This document shows, piece after piece, positions 1 to 7,950 of a stretch of 33,113 bases of DNA. The stretch covers positions 1 to 33,113 of the forward strand of contig DATLGH010000050.1 of assembly GCA_035540635.1 (NCBI GenBank), written 5' to 3'. Position numbers and translations under genes: made by a program. This DNA comes from Egibacteraceae bacterium (GTDB taxonomy: Bacteria > Actinomycetota > Nitriliruptoria > Euzebyales > Egibacteraceae). Each line of letters starts with the position of its first letter. Within the stretch, counting starts at the first letter, position 1. The notes under the pieces were generated by a model that had not been told where the DNA came from, did not search any database, and saw only the letters and a program-made list of their open reading frames with translations.

Positions 1-64
1 CCCGCGACACCGGGCGGTCCCGCCGCCCGCCGGAGGACGAGACCCGGGACCACCGGCGATCGGC

Positions 65-70
65 GACAAT
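65..70 (+). promoter_or_regulatory. Putative -10 element of selA (leaderless)
   Basis: GACAAT lies six bases before the selA ATG at 77, so a transcript starting near the A of the ATG would have no leader. No Shine-Dalgarno sequence precedes the start and no clear -35 is seen. The first 64 bases contain nothing else I can name; any upstream gene lies outside the window. Confidence 0.45.
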
Positions 71-76
71 GACGGC

Positions 77-1414
77 ATGCCCGACCGTGCCGGCCTCGCG
101 CGGCTGCCCCGCATCGACGACCTCGTCGCCGCCGCGGGCGACCTCGTCGCGCGCTACGGGCGGGGCCCGGCGACCGCGGCCCTGCGCGCGGCCGTGGACG
201 TCGCCCGCGCCCGCCTGCTCGACGCCGGTGGCGAGCCGCCCGACGCGACGGAGCTCGTCGCGGCGGCTGACGCCGACCTCGCTCGGCGGCGCCCGGGACC
301 CCCGCGTCGCGTCTACAACGCCGCCGGCGTCGTCGTGCACACCAACCTCGGCCGCGCGCCGCTCTCGGACGACGCGCGGCAGGCGATGCTGGACGCGGCC
401 GGGTACTGCGACCTCGAGTACGACCTCGCCACCGGGCGGCGTGGATCGCGCGGGGCGCGTCTCGACCCGCTGCTCGCCGAAACCGCCGGCGCGCAGGACG
501 CCCTGGCGGTGAACAACTGCGCCGCCGCGCTCGTGCTCACGCTCGCGGCACTCGCCCCGGGCGCCGACGTCGCCGTGAGCCGCGGGGAGCTCGTCGAGAT
601 CGGCGGCTCCTTCCGCCTGCCCGAGATCATGGCGGCCTCGGGGGCCCGCCTCGTCGAGGTCGGCACGACGAACCGCACACGGGCCGTTGACTACGCCGTC
701 GACGGCGTGGCCCTGCTCCTCAAGGTGCACCCGTCGAACTACCGCATCACCGGCTTCGCCGAGGCTCCCGGTGTGGCGGCTGTCGCGGATGTCGCACGCG
801 ACCTCGGCGTGCCGCTCGTCCACGACGTCGGGTCCGGCCTGCTCGTCGACAGCGACGAGCCGTGGCTCGCCGGCGAGCCGAGCCTCGCCGGGTCGCTCGC
901 CGAGGGCGCCGACCTCGTGCTCGCGAGCGGGGACAAGCTTCTCGGCGGGCCGCAGGCCGGCATCCTGGCGGGGCGCGCCGACCTCGTCGAGCGGTGCCGA
1001 CGCCATCCGCTCGCCCGGGCCCTGCGCCTCGACAAGCTCCGCATCGCCGGGCTCGTCGCGACGCTCGAGGCGCACCTGCGGGGGACACCCGTGCCGACGT
1101 GGGCGATGCTGCGCGCCGACCCGGTGGTCATCGCCGCCCGGGCGAAGGCGCTCGCCGCGCGCCTCGGCGGCGAGGTCACCGAAGGCGCGACCCTCGTCGG
1201 CGGGGGATCCGCGCCGGGCCTGTCCGTCCGGACCCCCGTCGTGCGCCTCGGCGCCGCACGGCCCGACGCCGCAGCCGATCGCCTGCGCGCCGGCGACCCG
1301 CCGATCGTCGTGCGGGTCGACGACGGGGCGCTGTGGGTGGACCTGCGCACCGTGCCTCCCGAGGCCGACGACCTCCTCGGCGAGCGCCTCGCCGCCGTGC
1401 TGGGGGCAGTCTGA
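77..1414 (+). CDS. selA: L-seryl-tRNA(Sec) selenium transferase SelA
   Basis: SelA is a pyridoxal-phosphate enzyme that converts seryl-tRNA(Sec) to selenocysteinyl-tRNA(Sec) using selenophosphate, in the cytoplasm. The 445-residue product is close to the usual length (about 460). It shows the N-terminal helical tRNA-binding part (residues 1-75), then the fold-type I core with YNAAGVVVHTNLGRAPL (80-96), the AVNNCAAAL segment (144-152), VGTTNRT and the SGDKLLGGPQAG motif, whose Lys287 is the expected PLP-binding lysine. The ATG is chosen because it sits just downstream of a -10-like hexamer and opens the conserved N-terminus. The partner gene selB is in the same window at 7951, but no selC or selD is visible here. 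Confidence 0.95.
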   Translation: MPDRAGLARLPRIDDLVAAAGDLVARYGRGPATAALRAAVDVARARLLDAGGEPPDATELVAAADADLARRRPGPPRRVYNAAGVVVHTNLGRAPLSDDARQAMLDAAGYCDLEYDLATGRRGSRGARLDPLLAETAGAQDALAVNNCAAALVLTLAALAPGADVAVSRGELVEIGGSFRLPEIMAASGARLVEVGTTNRTRAVDYAVDGVALLLKVHPSNYRITGFAEAPGVAAVADVARDLGVPLVHDVGSGLLVDSDEPWLAGEPSLAGSLAEGADLVLASGDKLLGGPQAGILAGRADLVERCRRHPLARALRLDKLRIAGLVATLEAHLRGTPVPTWAMLRADPVVIAARAKALAARLGGEVTEGATLVGGGSAPGLSVRTPVVRLGAARPDAAADRLRAGDPPIVVRVDDGALWVDLRTVPPEADDLLGERLAAVLGAV

Positions 1415-1431
1415 GCTGACCGGGCCGGGCG

Positions 1432-1437
1432 TACGCT
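1432..1437 (+). promoter_or_regulatory. Putative -10 element of the ClC gene
   Basis: TACGCT ends eight bases before the ATG at 1446, within the 31-base gap after selA. The spacing suggests a leaderless or near-leaderless transcript separate from selA. No -35 match is obvious. Confidence 0.35.
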
Positions 1438-1445
1438 GCCGCACG

Positions 1446-3542
1446 ATGGCGACGATCCGGCTGAGGGACCACCCGCTCGTCCGGCGGGTTCGTGGTCTGG
1501 CGTCCACGGACCGTGCCGGCGACGGGGTGCTCGTCGCCCTCGCGGCCGGTGTGGGGCTGGCCACGGGTCTGCTGGCCGTCGCGCTCATCGAGCTCGTCCG
1601 CGCCGTGCAGGCCGTCGCGTTCGCCGGCCCGGACCGCCTCGTCGTCGTCCTCGCGCCGACCCTGGGGGGCTTGCTCGTCGGCGTGCTCATCACCTACTGG
1701 GTGCCCGAGGCGCGCGGCGCGGGCGTCAGCCAGGTGATGACCGCGATCGCCCTCCACGGAGGGCGGATGCGCCCGGTCCTCGCGCTCGGCAAGCTCCTCA
1801 CGAGCGGCCTCGCGCTGGGCACGGGCGCCTCCGGTGGCCGCGAGGGCCCGATCGTGCAGATCGGCGGGGCGGTCGGGTCGACCGCCGGCAGGCTCCTGAA
1901 CCTCAACGAGGAGCAGAAGCGCGCCGTCATCGCCGCAGGCGCCGGGGCCGGGATCGCGGCGTCGTTCAACGCCCCCATCGGCGGGATGCTGTTCGCGCTC
2001 GAGGTCATCATCGGCGGCTTCCGCGCCCGCTACCTGCAGGTCATCGTCGTCGCGTGCGTCGTCGCCTCCGTCACCGCCCGCACGATCGTCGGGCCGGAGC
2101 TCATCTACTCCCCGCCCCCCTTCACCCTCGCCGACCCGCGGGAGCTGCTGCTCTACGCCGTGCTCGGCCTGACCGCCTCCGGGGTGGGGGTCGCGCTCGT
2201 GCGGGGTGAGGCCATCGTCACGGTGGTCGCCGAGCGGGCGCGGGTCTGGCCGCCCCTGCGCACCGCCGCGGGAGGGCTCGGCGTCGGGCTCATCGCGCTC
2301 GCCGTGCCGGAGGTGCTCGGCACCGGCGACCACCTGCCCCCGGTCCTCGGGGTCGTCACCGACCCCATCGCGGGCATGCTCGCCGGCGAGGTCGGCGGCA
2401 CGGGCCTGTCCGCCGCCGGCGTGCTCCTCGTCCTGCTGGTGGCCAAGCTCGCCGCGACCGCGTTGACCCTCGGCACAGGCAGCTCGGCCGGCAGCTTCGC
2501 CCCGGCGGTGTTCATCGGCGCGGCGCTCGGAGGGGCGTACGGGCACGTCACCGCGGCGGTGCTGCCCGGCGCGGCTGTCGCTCCGGGTGCGTTCGCGCTC
2601 GCGGGCATGGCGGCCGTCGTCGGCGCGAGCACCCGCGCCCCGCTCACCGCGATCCTCCTCGCCTTCGAGCTCACCGGCGACTACGGTCTCGTGCTGCCGC
2701 TCATGCTGGCCACCGGCATCGCGACGTTCCTTGCCGACCGCCTCGACCGCGAGTCCGCCTACACCCTCCCGCTCACCCGTCGTGGCATCGTGTACGCCGA
2801 GCCCGAGGACGTCGACATCATGCAGACGGTGCGGGTGGGCGAGATCATGAACCCCGACCCGCCGGCGGTACCGCCGTCGATGACCGTCCCCGAGCTGCAG
2901 GCGGAGTTCCGCCGTACCCGCCGCCACGGTTTCCCGGTCGTGGACGGCGACCGGCTCGTCGGCGTCGTGACGATCAGCGACCTCGCCCGCGCCGTCAACC
3001 CCGACGGGGTCGACGAGGACGCCATGACCCGCACCGGCGACATCATGGCGCTGCGGGAGCGGACCGTCGGCGACATCTGCACCCGCCGCGTGCTGACCGT
3101 CACGCCCGAGGACCCCGTCTTCCGCGCCGTGCGGCGCATGGGCGCCATCGATGCCGGCCGCCTGCCGGTCGTCGCCGCCGAGGACCACAGCCGCCTCGTC
3201 GGGATGGTGGGCCGCGCCGACGTCGTGAAGGCCTACCAGCGGGCGGTCACCCGCAGCCTCGGCGTGCAGCAGCGCCAGCAGTCATCACGGCTGCGCGACC
3301 TGGCCGGCACCCAGTTCGTCGAGCTCGTCGTCGCCCCCGACGCGGAAGCCACCGGCCGTGCCGTGCGCGACGTGGTCTGGCCGCCCCGCACGATCCTCAC
3401 GAACGTGCGCCGAAACGGCGAGGCGATCATGCCGAACGGCGACACCGTCCTCGAGGCCGGCGACGAGGTCGTCGTCCTGACCGACCAGCAGGTCGCGGGC
3501 GAGGTTCGCCGCCTCATCGCAGGCGTGGCGCCCGACGAGTAG
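1446..3542 (+). CDS. ClC-family chloride channel/antiporter with CBS pair and TrkA-C domain
   Basis: This is an integral membrane anion channel or Cl-/H+ antiporter of the ClC family (698 residues). The membrane domain spans about residues 25-440. It carries the GREGP selectivity motif (131-135), with Glu133 as the gating glutamate, and the GSSAGSFAPAVFIGAALGG segment. Two CBS domains follow (about 457-525 and 540-600), then a TrkA-C/RCK-C-like domain (about 615-698) ending in a VLEAGDEVVVLTD-type motif. CBS and TrkA-C domains usually bind adenine nucleotides or other small ligands, so gating by a cytosolic ligand is likely. The open frame extends far upstream, but that part is a shadow of selA. 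The ATG at 1446 is the first start that gives a normal N-terminus. Substrate cannot be settled from sequence. Confidence 0.92.
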   Translation: MATIRLRDHPLVRRVRGLASTDRAGDGVLVALAAGVGLATGLLAVALIELVRAVQAVAFAGPDRLVVVLAPTLGGLLVGVLITYWVPEARGAGVSQVMTAIALHGGRMRPVLALGKLLTSGLALGTGASGGREGPIVQIGGAVGSTAGRLLNLNEEQKRAVIAAGAGAGIAASFNAPIGGMLFALEVIIGGFRARYLQVIVVACVVASVTARTIVGPELIYSPPPFTLADPRELLLYAVLGLTASGVGVALVRGEAIVTVVAERARVWPPLRTAAGGLGVGLIALAVPEVLGTGDHLPPVLGVVTDPIAGMLAGEVGGTGLSAAGVLLVLLVAKLAATALTLGTGSSAGSFAPAVFIGAALGGAYGHVTAAVLPGAAVAPGAFALAGMAAVVGASTRAPLTAILLAFELTGDYGLVLPLMLATGIATFLADRLDRESAYTLPLTRRGIVYAEPEDVDIMQTVRVGEIMNPDPPAVPPSMTVPELQAEFRRTRRHGFPVVDGDRLVGVVTISDLARAVNPDGVDEDAMTRTGDIMALRERTVGDICTRRVLTVTPEDPVFRAVRRMGAIDAGRLPVVAAEDHSRLVGMVGRADVVKAYQRAVTRSLGVQQRQQSSRLRDLAGTQFVELVVAPDAEATGRAVRDVVWPPRTILTNVRRNGEAIMPNGDTVLEAGDEVVVLTDQQVAGEVRRLIAGVAPDE

Positions 3543-3611
3543 GGCGGGAAGCCCTGCGCGACGCTCTGCCGGCCTCACCCGCGCCCGGGGAGATCGACGG
3601 GTCCCTGGGGC

Positions 3612-4124
3612 TCACCGTCCGCAGGGGCGGATGCCCAGACCTGTCTGCAAGGCGGCGATCTCCTCGTCGATGCGCGAGGACTCGGCCATGAGCGAGGCGC
3701 CCTCCTCGCGGGCGCCGCGCGCGTAGGACTCGCCCACCGCCTCGATCGTGCCGAGGTTGTCGTCCATCAGCGCCACGATCTCCTCGTGGGCCGCTTCGGC
3801 GCCGTCGGGCGGTTCGAGTGCGTCGATGGTCGACCGGTAGTCCGCATAGAGCGCGGCGATGTCCCCGGCCCGGCGCAGGAACAGCTTCTGGGAGGCGTCC
3901 TCGCGCGCGAGGTCGAGCTCCTCGTCGTCCTGCGCCAGGCTGAACAGCGCTCCGAGGTAGTACTCGCAGGCCTCGTGGGAGGCGGTCGCGTACTGCTCGA
4001 CGGTCACCGCCTCGGCGCGGGGGTCCGGCGCGGTCTCTGCCTCCTCCGCGGGGTCCACGCCGCTCGAGCAGGCGGGGATCAGCAGGCCGAGCAGGACCAC
4101 GGCGACGCACCAACGGCTCGGCAT
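3612..4124 (-). CDS. Small secreted lipoprotein of unknown function
   Basis: The 170-residue product starts MPSRWCVAVVLLGLLIPACSS, a lipoprotein signal peptide ending in a slightly atypical lipobox (LIPAC, with Pro at -2). The mature part is acidic and mostly helical (EEAETAPDPRAEAVTVEQ, then helices ending in GLGIRPCGR), with two further cysteines that could pair. I recognise no domain. The start at 4124 is preferred because AAGGGG lies six bases upstream; an in-frame ATG at 4154 would give ten more residues and bury the signal peptide. It lies 41 bases downstream of the helicase gene on the same strand, so it may be cotranscribed. It converges with the ClC gene, with 69 bases between them and no clear terminator. 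Confidence 0.75.
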   Translation of the reverse strand: MPSRWCVAVVLLGLLIPACSSGVDPAEEAETAPDPRAEAVTVEQYATASHEACEYYLGALFSLAQDDEELDLAREDASQKLFLRRAGDIAALYADYRSTIDALEPPDGAEAAHEEIVALMDDNLGTIEAVGESYARGAREEGASLMAESSRIDEEIAALQTGLGIRPCGR

Positions 4125-4165
4125 GGACAGCCCCTTCGGCTCGCCGGCGGGCATCTGGCGCCGCT

Positions 4166-6706
4166 TCAACCCGCGCCCACGTCGAGGACCCGCACGACGG
4201 CGGTCCCGGCCTCGTCGGACGCCGCGAGGTCGACCTCGGCGGTGATGGCCCAGTCGTGGTCGCCGGCAGGGTCGTCGAGGACCTGGCGGACCTTCCAGAC
4301 GCCGGGCTCCTCGTCGACCACGAGCAGCCGCGGTCCTCGCGCGTCGGGCCCGGTGCCGATCTCGTCGTGGTCGGCGAAGTACGGCTCGAGCGCCTGCGAC
4401 CAGGTCTCGGCGCTCCAGCCGTGCGCGCCGTCGAGCTTGCCGAGGTCCTCCCACCGACGGCGGGCCGCGAGCTCGACACGCCGGAACAGCGCGTTGCGCA
4501 CGAGCACCCGGAAGGCCCGGACGTTCGCGGTGACCGGCGGGGGGCCCTCGTCGACGGCGGGCTTGGGGGTCTCGGCGCCCGCGCCGGGGGCGAGCATGGC
4601 CTCCCACTCGTCGAGCAGGCTCGAGTCGGTCTGGCGGACGAGCTCACCGAGCCAGGCATCGAGGTCGTCCACCTCGTCGGTCTTGAGCTCGTCGGGCACG
4701 GTCTGGCGCAGCGCCTTGTACGCGTCGGAGAGGTAGCGCAGCACCAGTCCCTCGGAGCGCGACAGCTCGTAGAAGGCGACGTAGTCGGCGAAGGTCATCG
4801 CGCGCTCGTAGAGGTCACGGGCGACCGACTTCGGCGACAGGGTGTGCGCGGCGACCCACGGCTGCCCCTGACGGTAGAGCGCGAAGGCGGTCTCGAGGAG
4901 GTCGGCGAGCGGGCGCGGGTGCGTGACGTCTTCGAGCAGCTCCATGCGCTCGTCGTAGTCGATGCCGTCCGCCTTCATCTGCGCGACCGCCTCGCCCTTC
5001 GCCTTGAAGGTCTGCGCACCGAGCACCTGTCGAGGATCCTCGAGGATCGACTCGACCACCGACAGGACGTCGAGCGCGTAGGTGGGCGAGTCGTGGTCGA
5101 GGAGCGCGAACGCCGACATCGCGAACGGCGCGAGTGGCTGGTTGAGCGCGAAGTTGTCCTGGAGGTCGACGGTGACCCGTACGGTGCGGCCCTCGGCGTC
5201 GGGCTCCCCGAGACGCTCGGCCACCCCGGCGGTCAGCAGCTCGCGGTAGAGCGCGATGGCACGGCGGATGTGGTCACGCTGGGCGGGGCGGTCCTCGTGG
5301 TTGTCGGTCAACAGCGCCCGCATCGTCGCGAACGCGTCGCCGGGGCGCTCCATCACGTTGAGCAGCATGGCGTGGCTGACCGCGAACCGGGACCGCAGCG
5401 TCTCGGGCTCCGCCGCGACGAGCCGGTCGTAGGTCGACTCAGCCCAGCTGACGAAGCCGTCGGGCGGCTTCTTGCGGGTCACCTTCCGCCGCTTCTTCGG
5501 GTCGTCGCCGGCCTTGGCGAGCGCCTTCTCGTTCTCCACGACGTGCTCGGGGGCCTGGACGACGACGGTGCCGGTCGTGTCGTACCCGGCGCGTCCGGCG
5601 CGGCCGGCGATCTGGTGGAACTCCCGGGCGTTCAGGTGGCGGGTCCTGACACCGTCGTACTTCGTCAGCGCCGTGAACAGGACCGTGCGGATCGGCACGT
5701 TGATGCCGACGCCGAGCGTGTCGGTGCCGCAGATCACCTTCAGCAGGCCTGCCTGCGCGAGCTGTTCCACCAGCCGCCGGTACTTCGGCAGCATCCCGGC
5801 GTGATGCACGCCGATGCCGTGGCGGACGAGCCGTGACAGGGTCTTCCTGCCGAACCCCGCGGCGAAGCGGAAGTCCGCGATGAGCTCGGCGATGGCGTCC
5901 TTCTCCTGCCGGGTGCACACGTTCACGCTCATGAGCGCCTGGGCGCGCTCGACCGCCGACGCCTGGGTGAAGTGCACGACGTAGATCGGGGCGCGGCGCG
6001 TCTCGAGCAGTTCCTCGATCGTCTCGTGCACCGGCGTGGTCACGTAGCGGAACTGCAGCGGGACGGGACGTTCGACGGAGGTGACGACGGCGACCTGGCG
6101 ACCGGTCCGCCGGCGCAGGTCCTCCTGGAAGAAGCGCACGTCGCCGAGCGTGGCGGACATGAGGACGAACTGGGCCTGGGGCAGCGTGAGCAGCGGCACC
6201 TGCCAAGCCCAGCCGCGGTCCGCCTCGGCGTAGAAGTGGAACTCGTCCATTACCACCTGGCCGATGTCGGCCCCAGGCCCCTGACGCAGGGCGAGGTTCG
6301 CGAGGATCTCCGCGGTGCAGCAGATGATCGGCGCGTCGGCGTTCACGGTCGCGTCCCCGGTCATCATGCCGACGTTGTCCGCACCGAAGATCTCGATGAG
6401 CGCGAAGAACTTCTCGCTGACGAGCGCCTTGATCGGGGCGGTGTAGAAGCTCGTCTTGTCCTCGGCCAGCGCGGCGAAGTGCGCTCCGGTCGCGACGAGG
6501 CTCTTGCCCGACCCCGTCGGCGTGCTCAGGATCACATGCGAGCCCGAGACGACCTCGATCAGCGCCTCCTCCTGCGCCGGGTACAGGCGCAGCCCGCGCC
6601 CCTCCGCCCAGCCGGTGAAGGTCGCGAAGATCGTGTCGGCGTCCGCCGGCACCCCCCGGGGGGGCAGGAGGTCGACGAGGCGTGGGGAGACGGAGAGGTC
6701 GGTCAC
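4166..6706 (-). CDS. Ski2-like DEAD/DEAH-box RNA helicase with DUF3516-type C-terminus
   Basis: This is a superfamily 2 ATP-dependent helicase of 846 residues. Visible motifs are the Walker A TGSGKS (64-69), motif Ia (APIKALVSEK), motif II DEFH (154-157), motif III MSATLGD, the HHAGMLPKYR and GVGINVP segments, and motif VI QIAGRAGRAGYD. This set is typical of the Ski2/HelY group. The long helical C-terminal half matches, from memory, the actinobacterial DUF3516 region. The GTG at 6706 is chosen because it overlaps the stop of the upstream S4-domain gene as GTGA, which implies translational coupling. A longer reading to 6841 would only add a low-complexity Pro/Arg/Ala extension read across the S4 gene. 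Probable role: RNA unwinding or turnover, together with the S4 protein; the exact substrate is unknown. Confidence 0.9.
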   Translation of the reverse strand: MTDLSVSPRLVDLLPPRGVPADADTIFATFTGWAEGRGLRLYPAQEEALIEVVSGSHVILSTPTGSGKSLVATGAHFAALAEDKTSFYTAPIKALVSEKFFALIEIFGADNVGMMTGDATVNADAPIICCTAEILANLALRQGPGADIGQVVMDEFHFYAEADRGWAWQVPLLTLPQAQFVLMSATLGDVRFFQEDLRRRTGRQVAVVTSVERPVPLQFRYVTTPVHETIEELLETRRAPIYVVHFTQASAVERAQALMSVNVCTRQEKDAIAELIADFRFAAGFGRKTLSRLVRHGIGVHHAGMLPKYRRLVEQLAQAGLLKVICGTDTLGVGINVPIRTVLFTALTKYDGVRTRHLNAREFHQIAGRAGRAGYDTTGTVVVQAPEHVVENEKALAKAGDDPKKRRKVTRKKPPDGFVSWAESTYDRLVAAEPETLRSRFAVSHAMLLNVMERPGDAFATMRALLTDNHEDRPAQRDHIRRAIALYRELLTAGVAERLGEPDAEGRTVRVTVDLQDNFALNQPLAPFAMSAFALLDHDSPTYALDVLSVVESILEDPRQVLGAQTFKAKGEAVAQMKADGIDYDERMELLEDVTHPRPLADLLETAFALYRQGQPWVAAHTLSPKSVARDLYERAMTFADYVAFYELSRSEGLVLRYLSDAYKALRQTVPDELKTDEVDDLDAWLGELVRQTDSSLLDEWEAMLAPGAGAETPKPAVDEGPPPVTANVRAFRVLVRNALFRRVELAARRRWEDLGKLDGAHGWSAETWSQALEPYFADHDEIGTGPDARGPRLLVVDEEPGVWKVRQVLDDPAGDHDWAITAEVDLAASDEAGTAVVRVLDVGAG

Positions 6707-7083
6707 CGTGGCTGCCGCCCGCGCGCCCGCTCGAGCTGGCGGCGCTCCCGCTTGCTCGGACGCCCCGCACCGCGGTCCCGGACGGGGACCGGTCCGCGCT
6801 CGGGAAGGCGGGGCGGCGGGGGGCTGTGGTCGACGAGGCACTCGGCGGCGACCGAGGCACCGACGCGACGGTCGACGACCCGGGCCACCTCGACGACCCG
6901 TTCACGCCCACCGGTCCGCACCCGGATGGTGTCACCGGCCTTCACGAGGCTGGACGGCTTCGCTTTGGCCCCGTGGAGACGCACGTGGCCGCCCCGGCAC
7001 GCGGCGTTGGCCTCCGCCCGGGTCTTGAACAGCCGGACGGCCCACAGCCAACGGTCGACGCGCGTCGAATCCACGCCGCCCAT
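6703..7083 (-). CDS. S4-domain RNA-binding protein (Hsp15/RqcP-like)
   Basis: This 126-residue basic protein has an N-terminal S4 domain: RVDRWLWAVRLFKTRAEANAA, then GHVRLHGAKAKPSSLVKAGD (about residues 7-55). The pattern is that of Hsp15 (HslR) and RqcP, which bind stalled 50S-nascent chain-tRNA complexes. The C-terminal tail (RPSKRERRQLERARGRQPR) is Arg-rich, as in Hsp15. The ATG at 7083 is preferred; a GTG three codons later is possible. The stop overlaps the start of the helicase gene (GTGA), so the two are probably translated together. RNA binding is well supported; a role in rescuing stalled ribosomes is inference. Confidence 0.85.
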   Translation of the reverse strand: MGGVDSTRVDRWLWAVRLFKTRAEANAACRGGHVRLHGAKAKPSSLVKAGDTIRVRTGGRERVVEVARVVDRRVGASVAAECLVDHSPPPPRLPERGPVPVRDRGAGRPSKRERRQLERARGRQPR

Positions 7084-7187
7084 GGTTCCACGGCGCGCCG
7101 ATCGCTGCCCAGCCCGAGGCGCGCCAGGCGGCCAGGTCCTTGCCTCCCCGCACCGCACGGCGGGCGGACGCGCCGGCGGTGCGCCTG

Positions 7188-7817
7188 CTAGGAGGTGGCG
7201 GCGGGCTCGCCGATGACCCCGCACGCCTGGCGGGGACCGGCGTCACCGGTCGCGAGGGTGTCCTCGTCGGGCGGTCCACCGTCGAGGTAGCGCTCGGGGA
7301 CGTTCGCGTGATTGTCCGCCCCGGCATGGACGATGAAGGCGCCGCCGGCGGCCCTGAGGTCCCCGAGGGCGAACCGGTCGGTCGACACGGTCATCTCCGC
7401 GCGGCCGTCCTCGCCGACGAGCAGGTTCGGGAGGTCGCCGGCGTGCGCCCCGTGAGCGCCGCCTTCGGGGCTGTAGTGCCCGCCTGCGGTCGTGAACGGC
7501 CCGTCGGGGGCGTCAGGGTCGCAGTCTGCGTTCTGGTGGACGTGGAACCCGTAGAAGCCGGGCTCGAGCCCGTCGATCGATGCCGCGACGCGGGTCCGCT
7601 CGCCGTCGGCGGTCAGCGTCACCGTGCCCACCGGCTGGTCCTGCGCGTCGCGCATCTCGACCTCGACGCCGTCACCGGCCTGCGCCGTGTCCTCGCCTGC
7701 GGGCTCGCCCCCGGGCACCTGACCGGATTCGGTGTCCGCCGGGGCGGTGGCGTTCTCGCCGCAGCCGCCCAGCAGAGCCAGCGCCGCGAGCAGGGCGGGT
7801 ACGGCTGCGCGCATCAT
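7188..7817 (-). CDS. sodC: Cu/Zn superoxide dismutase, lipoprotein
   Basis: This extracytoplasmic, lipid-anchored enzyme dismutates superoxide to oxygen and hydrogen peroxide. The 209-residue product has a lipoprotein signal peptide ending LLGGC, a Pro/Glu-rich linker, then the SOD fold. Copper and zinc ligands are readable: FHVHQNADC (two His and the disulfide Cys), GGHYSPEGGAH (bridging His and a Zn His), AHAGDLPNL (Zn His and Asp) and VHAGADNHANVP (Cu His). GDAGPRQACGVI keeps the active-site Arg and the second disulfide Cys. Two adjacent ATG codons stand at the start; the first (7817) is used. It lies 104 bases upstream of the S4 gene on the same strand and is divergent from selB. The metal ligand set looks complete, so the enzyme should be active. 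Confidence 0.95.
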   Translation of the reverse strand: MMRAAVPALLAALALLGGCGENATAPADTESGQVPGGEPAGEDTAQAGDGVEVEMRDAQDQPVGTVTLTADGERTRVAASIDGLEPGFYGFHVHQNADCDPDAPDGPFTTAGGHYSPEGGAHGAHAGDLPNLLVGEDGRAEMTVSTDRFALGDLRAAGGAFIVHAGADNHANVPERYLDGGPPDEDTLATGDAGPRQACGVIGEPAATS

Positions 7818-7938
7818 GAGTCCGCCGTTTCGTCGTCAATGTCGTTCCGCAGCCTTCGCCGGCGGCGGCGTCGCCAAACACCGCCCCGCCCTGCGCCGTG
7901 GGACTGTGCCTGCGAGGGCCACCGCCCGCGGGCGGCAG

Positions 7939-7944
7939 TACGCT
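7939..7944 (+). promoter_or_regulatory. Putative -10 element of selB (leaderless)
   Basis: TACGCT lies six bases before the selB ATG at 7951, the same geometry as at selA. The 133-base divergent gap between sodC and selB contains no other recognisable element. Confidence 0.4.
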
Positions 7945-7950
7945 CCCGGC

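Noticed and set aside
1176-3188. A 670-codon minus-strand open frame across the ClC gene
   Set aside because: It is antisense to a protein with clear family motifs, is full of Arg/Gly/Asp/His low-complexity sequence and has no family signature. Such frames arise from high GC in third codon positions.
3543-3611. A terminator between the convergent ClC and lipoprotein genes
   Set aside because: Only weak GC-rich pairing is present, without a stable hairpin or T tract.
4256-5836. A 526-codon plus-strand open frame across the helicase gene
   Set aside because: Antisense shadow of the helicase, with low-complexity Leu/Val/Arg/Asp composition and no recognisable domain.
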